A stretch of 64,000 bases of DNA from Mesotaenium endlicherianum (GCA_009602735.1 WELA01003362.1:21433-85432), one strand, 5' to 3'; positions 51,845 through 62,048 are shown, numbered from the stretch's first letter. Notes: generated by a model from the sequence alone, not told the origin. Numbers and translations: made by a program.

Positions 51845-53755
51845 TTACATGCCAGTAATAGTGAAGGAAGTACGCCTGTTGAGGGCTCTTCCCGCTTCGG
51901 TACTGTTGTCGGCAACAGGTTTGCCGGCGCCATATCCTTTATAACTGAGGCGTTTGTTATCGATGCCTTTGCTCACCAGGTAATCTACAATGGCTTTGGC
52001 GCGGTTGGTAGACAATACAAGGTTATCTTCAGCTTTGCCCACATTGTCTGTGTGACCGCTGATCTGCACTAGTAAACCTGCATTATCTTTTAATACCTGA
52101 ACCAGTTGATCGAGCTCGGCAAGTCCCGTTTCAGGCAAGCGGTATTCGTTGTTAGCGAACAGGATATTGTGGAAAGTGAAAGAAGCATTGAGTGCAACCG
52201 GCTGCAAGAAAATGTCTTTTCGATAAGTACTGTCGGCCTCTTTTTTACTCAGGCCGTAGACTTCACTGTAAAACAGGTATCCTTTGCGGTTAACGGTAAA
52301 AGTATAGTCCTTGCCAATGGGTAAGGTGATGAAATAATCACCCACTTCATCGGTCTGCACTTTCATGAACGATAGGTTGCTGCCGTTATCAATAAGCTCG
52401 ATATTAGACGGAAGTGGCTTTTTAGTTTGTGCATCGGTCACTTTTCCTTTTACATAGATGGTGCGATAAGGACGGATATCGGGTCTTAATTCAAATTTGT
52501 AGAGATCCAATCCTCCTCTGCTGTCACTTCTGTCACTGGCATAATAAGCAGTGAGGCCATCTGCCGATACAGCCAGGCTTCCTTCGTTCTCAATAGTGTT
52601 GATGGGATAACCCAGGTTCTCAGGCGTTCCCCATTCTCCATTGGAACTTTTGCGGAGCACAAACAGATCCGAACCGCCATAACCGGGTAATCCGTCTGAA
52701 TGAAAGTAAAGGGTTTGGTTGTCGGCATGGATAAAAGGTGCGAATTCATCGCCGGCTGTGTTGATCGCAGGTCCCATGTTCACAGCAGGTGTCCATTTGC
52801 CATTGGCTTGCCGGTAGCTTACATACAAGTCGCGCCCTCCATAACCACCGGGACGGTTACTACTGAAATACAACGCGCGCTTATCCGGACTCAACGATGG
52901 CGAACTTTCCCAGAATTCGGTATTGATGCTTTCGCCCATGTTCTGCGGCTCGCTCCATCCCTGCGGTGTGTAATACGAAATATAGATATCGAAGCCTCCA
53001 TATCCCTTGCCAGAGATATCAGCGGCAAACAACATCCATTCACCATCTTGCGATACGGTGATGGCTCCTTTGGCGGGTTCAATGTTGATGTCTCCTTTAA
53101 TAAGCCTGGCTGCAGCGAACCCCTGTTTGGTAATGCGGCTTTCAATAAAATCTTCGCGTTGCGCTCCTGTTCTCCTGGTAAATACCAATAGGCTGTCGGT
53201 AACGGTAACCGATGGATAGTATTCGTTCAAGGGCGTGTTAACACTGTCGCCCAGGTTAATGGGTATAAAGTTGTAATTGTTGTTGGGATGTTTTTTGGCA
53301 TAGTCAATAGCGAACTCATAGCAACGTTTGCGGTAAGCAGCGCTTTTTTGTCCGCGTTCACTGATGCGTGGAATATTGGCGAAGACCGTTACGGCTTTCA
53401 ACGCTTCTTCAAAGCGACCCAATCCGGCCAGGTTGATGGAATAGGGCAGGTTGAATACTTTGAAATAATTGCTGTCGATACTTCTTGCTTTCTCATAGAG
53501 TGTAACAGCCTGCTGGTATTTTTTTAATTCGCCGCAAGCGCCCGCTAATGAGAGATAAGCCTCCATATAATTGCTGTCGATCTTGATGCAATCGGTAAGC
53601 ATGGGTACGGCGTTCCGGGTATCACCTGCCTGTAACAGATCAAGCGCTTTTTCGTATAAGGGAATCGCTTTTGGATTGATCTTTTGAGGCTGGTATGATT
53701 GAGCAAAACTGCCAATGCCAATGAAAAGGACGATATAAAAGAGAATTGGTTTCAT
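51845..53755 (-). CDS. OmpA-family protein with TPR, PD40 propeller and CRD (PorE-like)
   Basis: A 636-aa exported protein. Signal peptide ~1-19 (no lipobox), TPR units ~30-125 (AIPLYEKALDLLQAGD, YMEAYLSLAGACGELKKY), a WD40-like PD40 beta-propeller ~170-410 with recurrent SPDKRALYFSSNRPGGYGG-type blades, a carboxypeptidase regulatory-like domain ~430-500 and an OmpA peptidoglycan-binding domain ~520-636 (LVQISGHTDNVGKAEDN, LSTNRAKAIVDYLVSKGI). The same domain order is known in PorE of the type IX secretion system. That assignment is inference from architecture; PorE is a lipoprotein, this is not evidently one. It stands alone on the minus strand. Confidence 0.9.
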   Translation of the reverse strand: MKPILFYIVLFIGIGSFAQSYQPQKINPKAIPLYEKALDLLQAGDTRNAVPMLTDCIKIDSNYMEAYLSLAGACGELKKYQQAVTLYEKARSIDSNYFKVFNLPYSINLAGLGRFEEALKAVTVFANIPRISERGQKSAAYRKRCYEFAIDYAKKHPNNNYNFIPINLGDSVNTPLNEYYPSVTVTDSLLVFTRRTGAQREDFIESRITKQGFAAARLIKGDINIEPAKGAITVSQDGEWMLFAADISGKGYGGFDIYISYYTPQGWSEPQNMGESINTEFWESSPSLSPDKRALYFSSNRPGGYGGRDLYVSYRQANGKWTPAVNMGPAINTAGDEFAPFIHADNQTLYFHSDGLPGYGGSDLFVLRKSSNGEWGTPENLGYPINTIENEGSLAVSADGLTAYYASDRSDSRGGLDLYKFELRPDIRPYRTIYVKGKVTDAQTKKPLPSNIELIDNGSNLSFMKVQTDEVGDYFITLPIGKDYTFTVNRKGYLFYSEVYGLSKKEADSTYRKDIFLQPVALNASFTFHNILFANNEYRLPETGLAELDQLVQVLKDNAGLLVQISGHTDNVGKAEDNLVLSTNRAKAIVDYLVSKGIDNKRLSYKGYGAGKPVADNSTEAGRALNRRTSFTITGM

Positions 53756-53816
53756 AGGGATTTGAAAGTAGAGATTTAAACCAAGAAGTCAAAATATTTT
53801 AACTTTATAAAAAAAG

Positions 53817-54473
53817 ATGAAACAATTTTATACCATTGTTTATTGCTTGCTTGCAACAATATATTGCTGCCATGCGCAACTGCCGGTGAGCAAAGAGCCC
53901 CGGCACCACAATGTATTTGAGAATGCCTGGATACGGGTACTGGATGTGCGCATTCCTCCCCGCGATACTTCACTTTTTCACAGGCATGAAATACCTTCTG
54001 TATTCCTGGTGTTGACCAAAACCAAAACGGGCTCCCAGGCAATTGTTGAACCGGCCAGGCCAAACCTTTCTTCGGGCAATATCTGGTATGAAAGTTTTGA
54101 AGAGAAACCACGGGTACATCGTGTATGGAATAATGATACTTCTGAGTTTCATGCGATGGACATTGAATTGTTGCGTCATGCACATGGCGATACAAGTCCG
54201 CTGCCGGAGATGGATCATTTCACTTTGTTGTTTGATGAAGCACCTGTAAGGGCTTACCGGATAATGGTGGATGCGCATACCAACCTGCACCTGACGAAGC
54301 GGGCAACACCTGTTTTGATCATCAAATTAACAGATGAAGGAAGCGAGGTGAATGTGAATGGCAAACTATATAAAAAAAGAGGCGACTTCAGTTTTATCGA
54401 CGCAGACCAATCTATTGATCTTAACTACAAGGGAGCCGGGCGTGTGCCGCTGGCTTTTTTTGAGTTGAAATAA
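53817..54473 (+). CDS. Exported cupin-like protein
   Basis: A 218-aa protein with signal peptide (~1-20, ending CCHAQ). The mature part looks like a double cupin: DVRIPPRDTSLFHRHEIPSV (~45-64) carries a possible metal-binding HxH, and a second half (~130-218) repeats short beta strands with FSFIDADQSIDL. No experimentally known family was identified. It is divergent from the OmpA-family gene and converges on queE (24-nt gap); it is probably monocistronic. Confidence 0.7.
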   Translation: MKQFYTIVYCLLATIYCCHAQLPVSKEPRHHNVFENAWIRVLDVRIPPRDTSLFHRHEIPSVFLVLTKTKTGSQAIVEPARPNLSSGNIWYESFEEKPRVHRVWNNDTSEFHAMDIELLRHAHGDTSPLPEMDHFTLLFDEAPVRAYRIMVDAHTNLHLTKRATPVLIIKLTDEGSEVNVNGKLYKKRGDFSFIDADQSIDLNYKGAGRVPLAFFELK

Positions 54474-54497
54474 CAGCAACAGTGAAGACCTGCTGCA

Positions 54498-55079
54498 TCA
54501 GGGAACATGGATGTATTTGTGTACCTGCAAGCTCAATTCCCATTGAGGGTTTGATTTGATATAATCGATGATCAGCGGTGTTACTTTATCGGACTGGTCC
54601 CATTCAGGTTGCAGGTAAAGCTTGCAAGTGGGATTTACTTGCGCAGCATAAGTTTCAGCCCATGTAAAATCGTGTTTGTTGTATATGATCACTTTGAGTT
54701 CATGGGCCAGGGGTACGATTTCAGGTAATGGCGCTTTGAATTTTTTAGGAGAGAGACAGATCCAGTTCCAGTTACCACTGAGCGGAGAAGAGCCGGATGT
54801 TTCGATATTGGTCTCGAAACCGGCTTCCTGCAAGGCATGTGTAAGTTCATCCAGCGAATGCATCAAAGGCTCTCCGCCTGTTATAACGGCGAGCCGGCCG
54901 GGATATTTTTTTGCTTCCCCAACGATGGCTTCTACCGATAACAATGGATGTTGGGATGCATCCCAGCTTTCTTTCACATCACACCAAAAACAACCTACAT
55001 CGCATCCGCCCAGTCTTATGAAATAAGCGGCACGACCCTGGTGGAAGCCTTCACCTTGTAAAGTGTAGAAGGACTCCAT
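54498..55079 (-). CDS. queE: 7-carboxy-7-deazaguanine synthase
   Basis: A 193-aa radical SAM enzyme that converts 6-carboxytetrahydropterin to 7-carboxy-7-deazaguanine, the ring-forming step of queuosine synthesis. The N-terminus ESFYTLQGEGFHQGRAAYFIR precedes the cluster ligands in GCDVGCFWCD (CxxxCxxC), and ITGGEPLMH follows. Length fits short QueE forms. No ATG, GTG or TTG is seen close upstream, so ATG 55079 is the start although homologues often have a few more residues before it. It is preceded by folD, 35 nt away. Confidence 0.94.
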   Translation of the reverse strand: MESFYTLQGEGFHQGRAAYFIRLGGCDVGCFWCDVKESWDASQHPLLSVEAIVGEAKKYPGRLAVITGGEPLMHSLDELTHALQEAGFETNIETSGSSPLSGNWNWICLSPKKFKAPLPEIVPLAHELKVIIYNKHDFTWAETYAAQVNPTCKLYLQPEWDQSDKVTPLIIDYIKSNPQWELSLQVHKYIHVP

Positions 55080-55114
55080 AACGGGGAGGAGGGTGGTATG
55101 GGAGTTGTGAGTTG

Positions 55115-55993
55115 TCAGTTGTGAGTTGTTAGATATGCTTGCATGGTATTTTTCAAAAGGCCGGCGATGGTCATCAGGCCTACACCACCGGGTACAGGTG
55201 TGATGGCGCTGGTTTTTTCGGCCGCTTGTTCATAAGCCACATCGCCTTTGATACGGAATCCTTTTTTAGCAGTGGGGTCGGCTACACGGGTAATGCCTAC
55301 ATCGATCACTACAGCGCCTGGCTTGATCATATCGGCTGTTACGAAACCGGGTTTGCCCAATGCGGCTACCAGTATATCTGCAGTGGCGCAAACTGCTTTA
55401 ATATCGGGCGTATGCGAATGACAGATGGTAACGGTGCAATTGCCTTGCGGAAGATTGCTGCTGAGCAGGATGCTCATGGGGCGGCCAACAATATTGCTTC
55501 TGCCAATAACTACAGCGTGCTTGCCTTTTGTTTCAATACGAAAATGCTCCAGCAGCAGCATGATGCCATAAGGAGTAGCCGGTACGAATGTGGGCAGTCC
55601 CTGTACCAACTTGCCTACGCTGATGGGATGAAAACCATCCACATCTTTGGAAGGGGCTATGGCTTCGATGACTTTCTGTTCGCGGATCTGTTTGGGCAGG
55701 GGCAGTTGCACGAGAATACCGTCTACCGAAGGATCGGCATTGAGTTCGGCAATTTTTTGCAGCAGTACAGATTCTTCAATGTTTTCATCGAAACGGACTA
55801 GGGAAGACCTGAATCCGGTTTCTTCACAGTTTTTCACTTTGCTGGCCACATAGGTTTCACTGGCGCCATTGGTTCCCACCAGTATGGCAGCTAAATGCGG
55901 GGCGCGTTTACCTGCCTGTACCAAGGCTGAAGTTTGCTGGGTCAATGCTGCTTTTACCGCTGCAGAGGCGACTTTCCCATCGAGTATTAACAT
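55115..55993 (-). CDS. folD: Bifunctional methylenetetrahydrofolate dehydrogenase/cyclohydrolase
   Basis: A 292-aa enzyme interconverting 5,10-methylene- and 10-formyl-tetrahydrofolate with NADP. Catalytic Lys lies in TYVASKVKNCEETGF (~48-62), substrate loop DGILVQLPLPKQI (~95-107), PATPYGIMLLLEHF, and the NADP motif VVIGRSNIVGRPMSILL (~159-175). The C-terminus has PVPGGVGLMTIAGLLKNT. Full length. A -7 box ends 5 nt before the ATG, predicting a leaderless mRNA; queE follows in the same direction. Confidence 0.97.
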   Translation of the reverse strand: MLILDGKVASAAVKAALTQQTSALVQAGKRAPHLAAILVGTNGASETYVASKVKNCEETGFRSSLVRFDENIEESVLLQKIAELNADPSVDGILVQLPLPKQIREQKVIEAIAPSKDVDGFHPISVGKLVQGLPTFVPATPYGIMLLLEHFRIETKGKHAVVIGRSNIVGRPMSILLSSNLPQGNCTVTICHSHTPDIKAVCATADILVAALGKPGFVTADMIKPGAVVIDVGITRVADPTAKKGFRIKGDVAYEQAAEKTSAITPVPGGVGLMTIAGLLKNTMQAYLTTHN

Positions 55994-56381
55994 GGGCGCA
56001 AAGGTATTTCAAATAGGGGAGGATTCCATCTGCGCTGATAATTAAAAATAAATAAATAGGTTAATCAGTAGTGATTTAATTTATAGAACAATTATTAAGA
56101 TTGTTTCCATCTAATGCAATGCTGTAGCGGGTTTTAAAGAGTAGCACAAAATCGTTTTTGCTTTTCTTTTCATATACAATGAGTTAGAAGTGTTCCGCTT
56201 AAACTTCGATTAAATTACATGAATAGCAAAAGTAAAGCGCAGCCTTTTTAAAATAAAATCAGTCTTTTTGGGGAACAAAAGATTAAGCTTTTGTTAAATG
56301 ACGATTACGAACGTTTGTTTTAACAAGTCATTACAACCACCAAATCTTTTTGTTACAGCACATTAATTAAAACTAAAGCAC
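55994..56381. other. Non-coding gap between folD and susC
   Basis: 388 bp between divergent genes, AT-rich from 56040 on. It contains the folD -7 box (55999-56006) and an 8-bp hairpin (AACAAAAG/CTTTTGTT, 56274-56295) in the susC upstream region. No susC -7 box could be assigned and no sigma/anti-sigma pair is adjacent. Confidence 0.5.
55999..56006 (-). promoter_or_regulatory. -7 promoter box of folD
   Basis: On the minus strand TACCTTTG, a full match to TAnnTTTG, ending 5 nt before the folD ATG at 55993; a leaderless transcript is predicted. Confidence 0.6.
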
Positions 56382-59300
56382 ATGAAGAAAATTCTGTTTT
56401 CTCTCTTAGCGGCCTTGCTATTCCTTGCGATGGACGCTACCGCGCAAACCCGGTCTGTTAGCGGTACAATAACAGATGCTGTTGGTAATTCCGTTCCTTT
56501 TGCCACTGTTAAAATAAAGGGCTCCAGGCAGGGTGTTTCTGCCGATGCAAATGGAGCATATGTTATTCATAAAGTTTCAGAAGGTGCAACACTGGTATTT
56601 TCTTCCGTGGGTTTTGATACCAAAGAGGTAGAGGCAACCGCCAATGTGTTGAATGTAGCACTGGTAAGAAATTCCAAAGAACTTTCGGAAGTAGTGGTAA
56701 CCACTGCCCTGGGTATCAAACGCCAGCCCAAAGAGCTGGGTTATGCAACGGTGAAATTGAATAACGATGAAGTAACCCAGGCGAAAGGAACCAACATTGC
56801 AACCGGTCTGGCTGCAAAGGTTTCCGGTTTGCAGATCAACCTGGTAAACAACTCGGTAAAACCTGATGTGCGTATTACATTACGTGGTAACCGTTCTATC
56901 CTGGGTAACAACCAGGCCTTGCTGGTGGTAGACGATATCCAGTTGCCCATCTCTTACATCGCTTCCATCAACCCCAATGATATCGATAATGTAACCGTGC
57001 TGAAAGGCGGCTCCGCTTCGGCATTGTACGGTTCAGCGGCTTCCAACGGTGTGATCATCATCACTACCAAAAAAGGAACAAAAGGAAAGCCGAGGGTAGT
57101 GGTAAGCAGTACGGTAAATCTGGAGAAGGTTGCGTATACACCTGATTTTCAGAATACTTTCGGACAGTATGGTGGTGAGGATGATCCTTCTCTCTATCCC
57201 GGCCTTATTTTTATGCCTGGTAGCCTTCATCCGTATGTGCCTTATGAGAATCAGAACTACGGACCTCGTTTCAATGGACAGAAAGTGCCAATCGGTGCAC
57301 CGATTAGAGTGTATAAGGCAGATGGTAGTTTTTCCATCAGGCAGGACTCCACTACATATAGTGCGATACCTAATGCTAAAAAAGACTTCTTTAATACAGG
57401 TACTACTTTCATCAACAACGTATCATACTCTGCTGGTGATGAGAAAAGCCGATTCTTCTTCTCTTTTGAAGACAATAACTCAAAAGGTGTATTGCCCGGT
57501 GATATCAGCCGCAGGAACAGTCTGCGTTTGAATGGTTCACGTGAGAGTGGCATTTTCAGAGTGGATTATAACTTAGCTTATAGTATTACACATACCAATA
57601 CTACACCTGGATCTGGTGTTCCTTTCACATGGGGTACCACTGATTTTGGCGGTGGTTATAGTGGTGGTGGTGGTTATTTCCAGAACAGGCCTGTTTACTG
57701 GGAGATTATCAACCAGCCAGCTAATATCAATTTTAACCGTTATAGGAACTGGCAAACAGATCCGTTTTCTAATCCCGATGGTTATTTTAATGCCTACTAT
57801 GGTAACGTATGGTGGCAGATCGACCAGACCCGTTTGGATGAAAAGAAAAACGACCTGATCGGTAACGTGGCGTTAAGCCTTAAACCATTAAAATGGCTAA
57901 CGCTACAATACAAAGCTGGTATCGCAAGAGATGATTATTCCAATAAGTACACCCAGGCAGGTTATAAATTTGCCAACTGGGCTATCGCTGATACCTTCAA
58001 TACAGGTAACATTCCATCCAGTGTAAAACTATTAAGCCCCAACGAGGGCGATGCAATCAGCTATAACCAGCGCCTGACCAGTGACTTCATTGCGTCTACG
58101 CACCATTCGCTTGGTGATTTCGATATCAAATCTTTCCTCGGATCTTCTTTTATTGACAACAGTATCCGTTTGATGTCAATGTCTGCATCGGCATTAGTGA
58201 TCCCTGATTTTTACAATATTTCTAATCGTGTGGGCGAACCTTCCGTTGGAGAGTCTATAAATAAAACCAGAACACTCGGCGTCTTTGGAGATGTGACGGT
58301 AGGGTATAAAGGTTACCTGTTCTTGCACGGTTCATTGAGAAATGACTGGACATCTATCCTGTCTCAATCAAACCGATCTTATTTATATCCTGCCATCGAC
58401 GCGGCCTTTGTGTTTACCGACGCCATCAAATCTTTGCGTGACAATAAAGTAATCAGTTTTGGTAAGATCAGAGCTGCTTACAGTAGAACAGCGCAAGTGA
58501 GTATTGGTGCTTATTCCCTGCAGAACACATTCAATGTTGGCTCTGGATTTCCTTTTGGCAACACAGCCGGTTTCAGTGTAAACGGTGCTTACGCTAACCC
58601 CGACATTAAGCCTGAATTCAGTACTGATAGAGAGGTTGGATTAGAACTGGGATTGTTTGACAACAAGATCAGTTTCATGGCTGCAGCCTATCAAACTAAC
58701 ACCACCAACCAAACCATTCCCATTACCATTTCTAGTGCCACTGGATTTAACTTGGCCTACGTTAACTCTGGAGAAATGTCCAACAAGGGCATTGAATTGG
58801 ATCTGCGTATCAACAGACTGATTGCTACCAAAGATTTCAGGTGGGATGTAACAGGTAACTTCTCTTATAACGACAACAAATTATTGTCATTAGGATACGG
58901 CGTATCAGAAATAGGTGTGGGAGGTAATTCGTATGCTGTAATTGGGAGAGCTTACCCTGCATTAAAAATGCAGGATTGGACCCGTGATCCTCAGGGAAGG
59001 ATCATCGTTAATGCTAATACTGGTTATCCTTCTATTGATCCAGCATTCAAATACTTCGGTACTACCAACCCTCCATATAAGATTGGTTTAACCACCACCT
59101 TCACTTATAAAGGATTTACTTTGAATGCAGTAGCCGATGGCAGGTTTGGTGCAGTCATTTATAATTCTGCTGGTTCAAGCCTGGATTTCACCGGGGTGTC
59201 TGCTTATTCAGCTTCATCCGGACGTCAGCCTTTTGTAATACCGAACTCCAGCTACTTCGATGCGAGCAAGAATGCTTACGTGCCTAACACAAACCACAAT

Positions 59301-59621
59301 ACACTAGATGGTAATCTGTCATTCTGGGCCAGTACCTGGAATACAGTAGGTACCAACTATATCAATAGTGCTGATTTCTGGAAATTAAGGGAATTGACCC
59401 TGACCTACGCTTTCAGTTCGAAAGTTTTACGCAGCTTGAAATATGTGAATGGCCTCAGCGTAGGAGTTGTGGGAAGGAACCTGCTTGTTATAAGGGCCAA
59501 AGAGAATGTATGGTCAGATCCTGAATTTGCCAATACAACCGGTAATGGTATCGGTACGACAGATATCAACCAGTTGCCGCCTACCAAATTCTATGGCTTC
59601 AATGTAACAATAACCTTCTAA
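56382..59621 (+). CDS. SusC/RagA-family TonB-linked outer-membrane protein
   Basis: A 1079-aa outer-membrane transporter. Signal peptide ~1-22, then a carboxypeptidase-regulatory-like domain (~24-100; RSVSGTITDAVGNSVPFATV), the TonB-box region SEVVVTTALGIKRQ, the plug (~120-230; ITLRGNRSILGNNQALLVVDD) and a 22-strand barrel to the end (YGFNVTITF). It imports oligosaccharides or peptides with its SusD partner, powered by TonB. The substrate is unknown: no glycoside hydrolase lies in the window. Operon: SusC, SusD (33-nt gap), DUF1735 lipoprotein, terminator. Confidence 0.95.
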   Translation: MKKILFSLLAALLFLAMDATAQTRSVSGTITDAVGNSVPFATVKIKGSRQGVSADANGAYVIHKVSEGATLVFSSVGFDTKEVEATANVLNVALVRNSKELSEVVVTTALGIKRQPKELGYATVKLNNDEVTQAKGTNIATGLAAKVSGLQINLVNNSVKPDVRITLRGNRSILGNNQALLVVDDIQLPISYIASINPNDIDNVTVLKGGSASALYGSAASNGVIIITTKKGTKGKPRVVVSSTVNLEKVAYTPDFQNTFGQYGGEDDPSLYPGLIFMPGSLHPYVPYENQNYGPRFNGQKVPIGAPIRVYKADGSFSIRQDSTTYSAIPNAKKDFFNTGTTFINNVSYSAGDEKSRFFFSFEDNNSKGVLPGDISRRNSLRLNGSRESGIFRVDYNLAYSITHTNTTPGSGVPFTWGTTDFGGGYSGGGGYFQNRPVYWEIINQPANINFNRYRNWQTDPFSNPDGYFNAYYGNVWWQIDQTRLDEKKNDLIGNVALSLKPLKWLTLQYKAGIARDDYSNKYTQAGYKFANWAIADTFNTGNIPSSVKLLSPNEGDAISYNQRLTSDFIASTHHSLGDFDIKSFLGSSFIDNSIRLMSMSASALVIPDFYNISNRVGEPSVGESINKTRTLGVFGDVTVGYKGYLFLHGSLRNDWTSILSQSNRSYLYPAIDAAFVFTDAIKSLRDNKVISFGKIRAAYSRTAQVSIGAYSLQNTFNVGSGFPFGNTAGFSVNGAYANPDIKPEFSTDREVGLELGLFDNKISFMAAAYQTNTTNQTIPITISSATGFNLAYVNSGEMSNKGIELDLRINRLIATKDFRWDVTGNFSYNDNKLLSLGYGVSEIGVGGNSYAVIGRAYPALKMQDWTRDPQGRIIVNANTGYPSIDPAFKYFGTTNPPYKIGLTTTFTYKGFTLNAVADGRFGAVIYNSAGSSLDFTGVSAYSASSGRQPFVIPNSSYFDASKNAYVPNTNHNTLDGNLSFWASTWNTVGTNYINSADFWKLRELTLTYAFSSKVLRSLKYVNGLSVGVVGRNLLVIRAKENVWSDPEFANTTGNGIGTTDINQLPPTKFYGFNVTITF

Positions 59622-59654
59622 TTGAAAAATCAGCACACACAAAAAAATATTCAG

Positions 59655-61115
59655 ATGAAAAAATTACTCACTATACTTTATGCGGGCCTCTTGCTTACAG
59701 CGGGCGGTTGCTCAAAGGGATATTTTGACATCAATCAGAACCCTAACCAGGCGGTAACCACAACGGCTGACTTGGTACTGCCGAATGCACTCAAGGTTAC
59801 AGCAGATCAGCAGATCGGCTCATTTAGTTTTGCCAGCACCTGGATGAATTATTGGGCAGCGAGCGGTAGCTATGCACTAAGCGCTACCGGCTTAGATACC
59901 TACAAGGAAACCACTACTTTTGGTAATGGTATATGGAATACTTATTACCGGAACCTCGAAGATTACAACTTTGTTGAAAAAGCTGCTATAGCCAATAAAA
60001 CCCCGTTTTATGAAGCTGCTGCCAAGATCATGAAGGCATTGGTATTCCAGCAGTTGGTGGATATGTTCAATAATATACCCTATTCACAGGCACTTAGCGG
60101 AACCACCAATATACAGCCACAATATGATGATGCAAAGACCATTTATGAGAGTCTTTCATCCAAGTTGGATTCGGCAGTTACGTTGATGAGTCGTGCCGAT
60201 GCGATTGGATCTTCTACCAGTGATGTTATGTTTGGTGGAAATAATGCCAACTGGATCAAATTGGCCAATACCCTGCGTTTGAGAATACTGATGCGCCAGT
60301 CTGAAATGAGCGGCCGAGCCAGCTATATCCAGGGAGAAATAACCAAGATTGTGAACAAAGGCGGCGGATTCCTTACAGCGGATGCAAGCGTGAATCCCGG
60401 CTATTTGAATTCTGATGGTAAACAAAGTCCTTTCTGGGCCTTGAATTACAACACTGCAGGAACCTATACCCAGGCATTTTGGAGAGCTAACCAATATCCT
60501 ATTACTTTTTGCCAGGCTAACGGTGACCCCAGATATCAGTACTGGTATGCACCCGCTGCTACAAACGGCAAATACCAGGGTAATGTAGTGGGTTCTGCGC
60601 AAAACCATCCGGGTAATGATGCTTCTACTTTTGGTCCGGGTGTATTGAAAAGTTATAACCAACCGGCTGTTGTTGTCAGTGCTGCTGAGAGCAATTTCCT
60701 CCAGGCAGAAGCTGTTTTGCGTGGTTGGATGACCGGTAATGATGCAGCTTTGGTGAACCAAGGTATACAGGCTTCTTTCACTTCATTGGGGGCTGGTGAT
60801 GCCACTTCTTATTATACACAGAGTAACAAGAATACCAATTACCTGGCTTGTGTAACTTTTGCGGAGAAGCTGAATTGTATCATCCGCCAAAAATGGGAGG
60901 CCAATAACATGGTAACGCCTTTTGAAGCATGGTGTGATTACAGGAGGCTGGGATTACCTGCAGATAATCCTATCACAGTATCATCTTTTGTAGATGTGCC
61001 GACAATTCCTTTCAGGATATTGTACCCGGTATCTGAATACCAGTATAATCCTGCTAATGTGGCCGCTCAGGGAACCATCGATCATCACACTTCAAAAATA
61101 TTCTGGATGAAATAA
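59655..61115 (+). CDS. SusD/RagB-family nutrient-binding lipoprotein
   Basis: A 486-aa surface lipoprotein that acts as the lid over the SusC barrel and binds the substrate. Signal peptide with lipobox TAGGC (Cys 19), then CSKGYFDINQNPNQ, the conserved opening of the SusD-like_2 group (SusD/RagB with the NPN start), TPR-like helices and the C-terminal RQKWEANNMVTPFEAWCDYRR and GTIDHHTSKIFWMK. ATG 59655 is preferred to the TTG at 59622 directly after the susC stop, as it opens the signal peptide. The type suggests peptide or sugar import; not resolvable. Confidence 0.94.
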   Translation: MKKLLTILYAGLLLTAGGCSKGYFDINQNPNQAVTTTADLVLPNALKVTADQQIGSFSFASTWMNYWAASGSYALSATGLDTYKETTTFGNGIWNTYYRNLEDYNFVEKAAIANKTPFYEAAAKIMKALVFQQLVDMFNNIPYSQALSGTTNIQPQYDDAKTIYESLSSKLDSAVTLMSRADAIGSSTSDVMFGGNNANWIKLANTLRLRILMRQSEMSGRASYIQGEITKIVNKGGGFLTADASVNPGYLNSDGKQSPFWALNYNTAGTYTQAFWRANQYPITFCQANGDPRYQYWYAPAATNGKYQGNVVGSAQNHPGNDASTFGPGVLKSYNQPAVVVSAAESNFLQAEAVLRGWMTGNDAALVNQGIQASFTSLGAGDATSYYTQSNKNTNYLACVTFAEKLNCIIRQKWEANNMVTPFEAWCDYRRLGLPADNPITVSSFVDVPTIPFRILYPVSEYQYNPANVAAQGTIDHHTSKIFWMK

Positions 61116-61157
61116 ATGGGTAATCCTATTAATTTTTACCAACTAAAAAAAGCACAA

Positions 61158-62048
61158 ATGATACGATATACTAAAATAAATAAACTGGCTTCCCTGGTAG
61201 CAGTAAGTGCTATGGTATTCATGAGCTCTTGCGTAAAAAACGCGGGGTATACCACCGATTTCGGAGGACTGAAACCGATTGTACAGATCGTGGGCAGCGG
61301 TCTGGGTAAGTTTACTGATGCTGCTATCAATTTCCCTGCAACGGATGCCAGAGACACTTTGCAGTTCACAGTGAATTTTGCCTCTGTTGACCTGCCTTCG
61401 AAAGATGTTACGATTTCTCTGGATTATGACGATGCTGCATTGACAACCTATAATGCATCCAGCGCCATTAAATATGCAAAGTTCCCGGATAGCACTTATT
61501 CTTATACAACGAAGTCTGTTACTATCAAAGCTGGCAGCAACTATTCTGCTCCTGTGAATTTCATTGTATTCCCCAATAAGATTGATCCTACGCAGAACTA
61601 TATGTTCCCCATCAGCATTAAAGATGCGCAGGGCAATACGATCAGCGGCAACTTCGGAACCATGTATTACCATGCCATCGGTAATCCGATCGCTGGTAAC
61701 TATGTATGGGATTTCCAACGTTGGAACAACCCTGCCGGTACAGGATCGCTGAGCGGACTTTCGTTCACAGGCGGAAGTGCAGTATTCAGCCCTGTTACAC
61801 CTACCAAAGTAACGGTTCCGAGCGGTTATTATATTCAGCCACGGTATGAGATCACCTTTACGAATACGGGTGGTATATTGACGAATTTTGCGGTGAAACT
61901 GAACGATGATGATGTAGCGGCAATGGCGAATAACGGTGTAACGGTTACCAATGGTCCCAACATCCTGAAGGCAGATCCTATCAACAAAATCTACAAGTTC
62001 CAGTATACAACTGTTACCAGGTATATCATAGATACTTATCACAAGTAG
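61158..62048 (+). CDS. DUF1735-domain lipoprotein of the SusC/SusD operon
   Basis: A 296-aa exported lipoprotein: signal peptide and lipobox FMSSC (Cys 25). After a linker, residues ~55-160 match the DUF1735 beta-sandwich (DTLQFTVNFASVDLPSKDVTISL, quoted in part), and the remainder (~170-296) is a second beta-rich domain with WDFQRWNN. Such proteins sit behind SusD in many polysaccharide-utilisation loci and are thought to bind glycans at the surface. The start at 61158 opens the signal peptide; an ATG at 61116 directly after SusD would add 14 polar residues. Ends before a strong terminator. Confidence 0.85.
   Translation: MIRYTKINKLASLVAVSAMVFMSSCVKNAGYTTDFGGLKPIVQIVGSGLGKFTDAAINFPATDARDTLQFTVNFASVDLPSKDVTISLDYDDAALTTYNASSAIKYAKFPDSTYSYTTKSVTIKAGSNYSAPVNFIVFPNKIDPTQNYMFPISIKDAQGNTISGNFGTMYYHAIGNPIAGNYVWDFQRWNNPAGTGSLSGLSFTGGSAVFSPVTPTKVTVPSGYYIQPRYEITFTNTGGILTNFAVKLNDDDVAAMANNGVTVTNGPNILKADPINKIYKFQYTTVTRYIIDTYHK

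Noticed and set aside
61143-62042. 299-codon open frame antisense to the DUF1735 gene
   Set aside because: Covers the sense gene almost exactly and has high Arg/Cys/Ile content; the sense frame has a lipobox and known domain.
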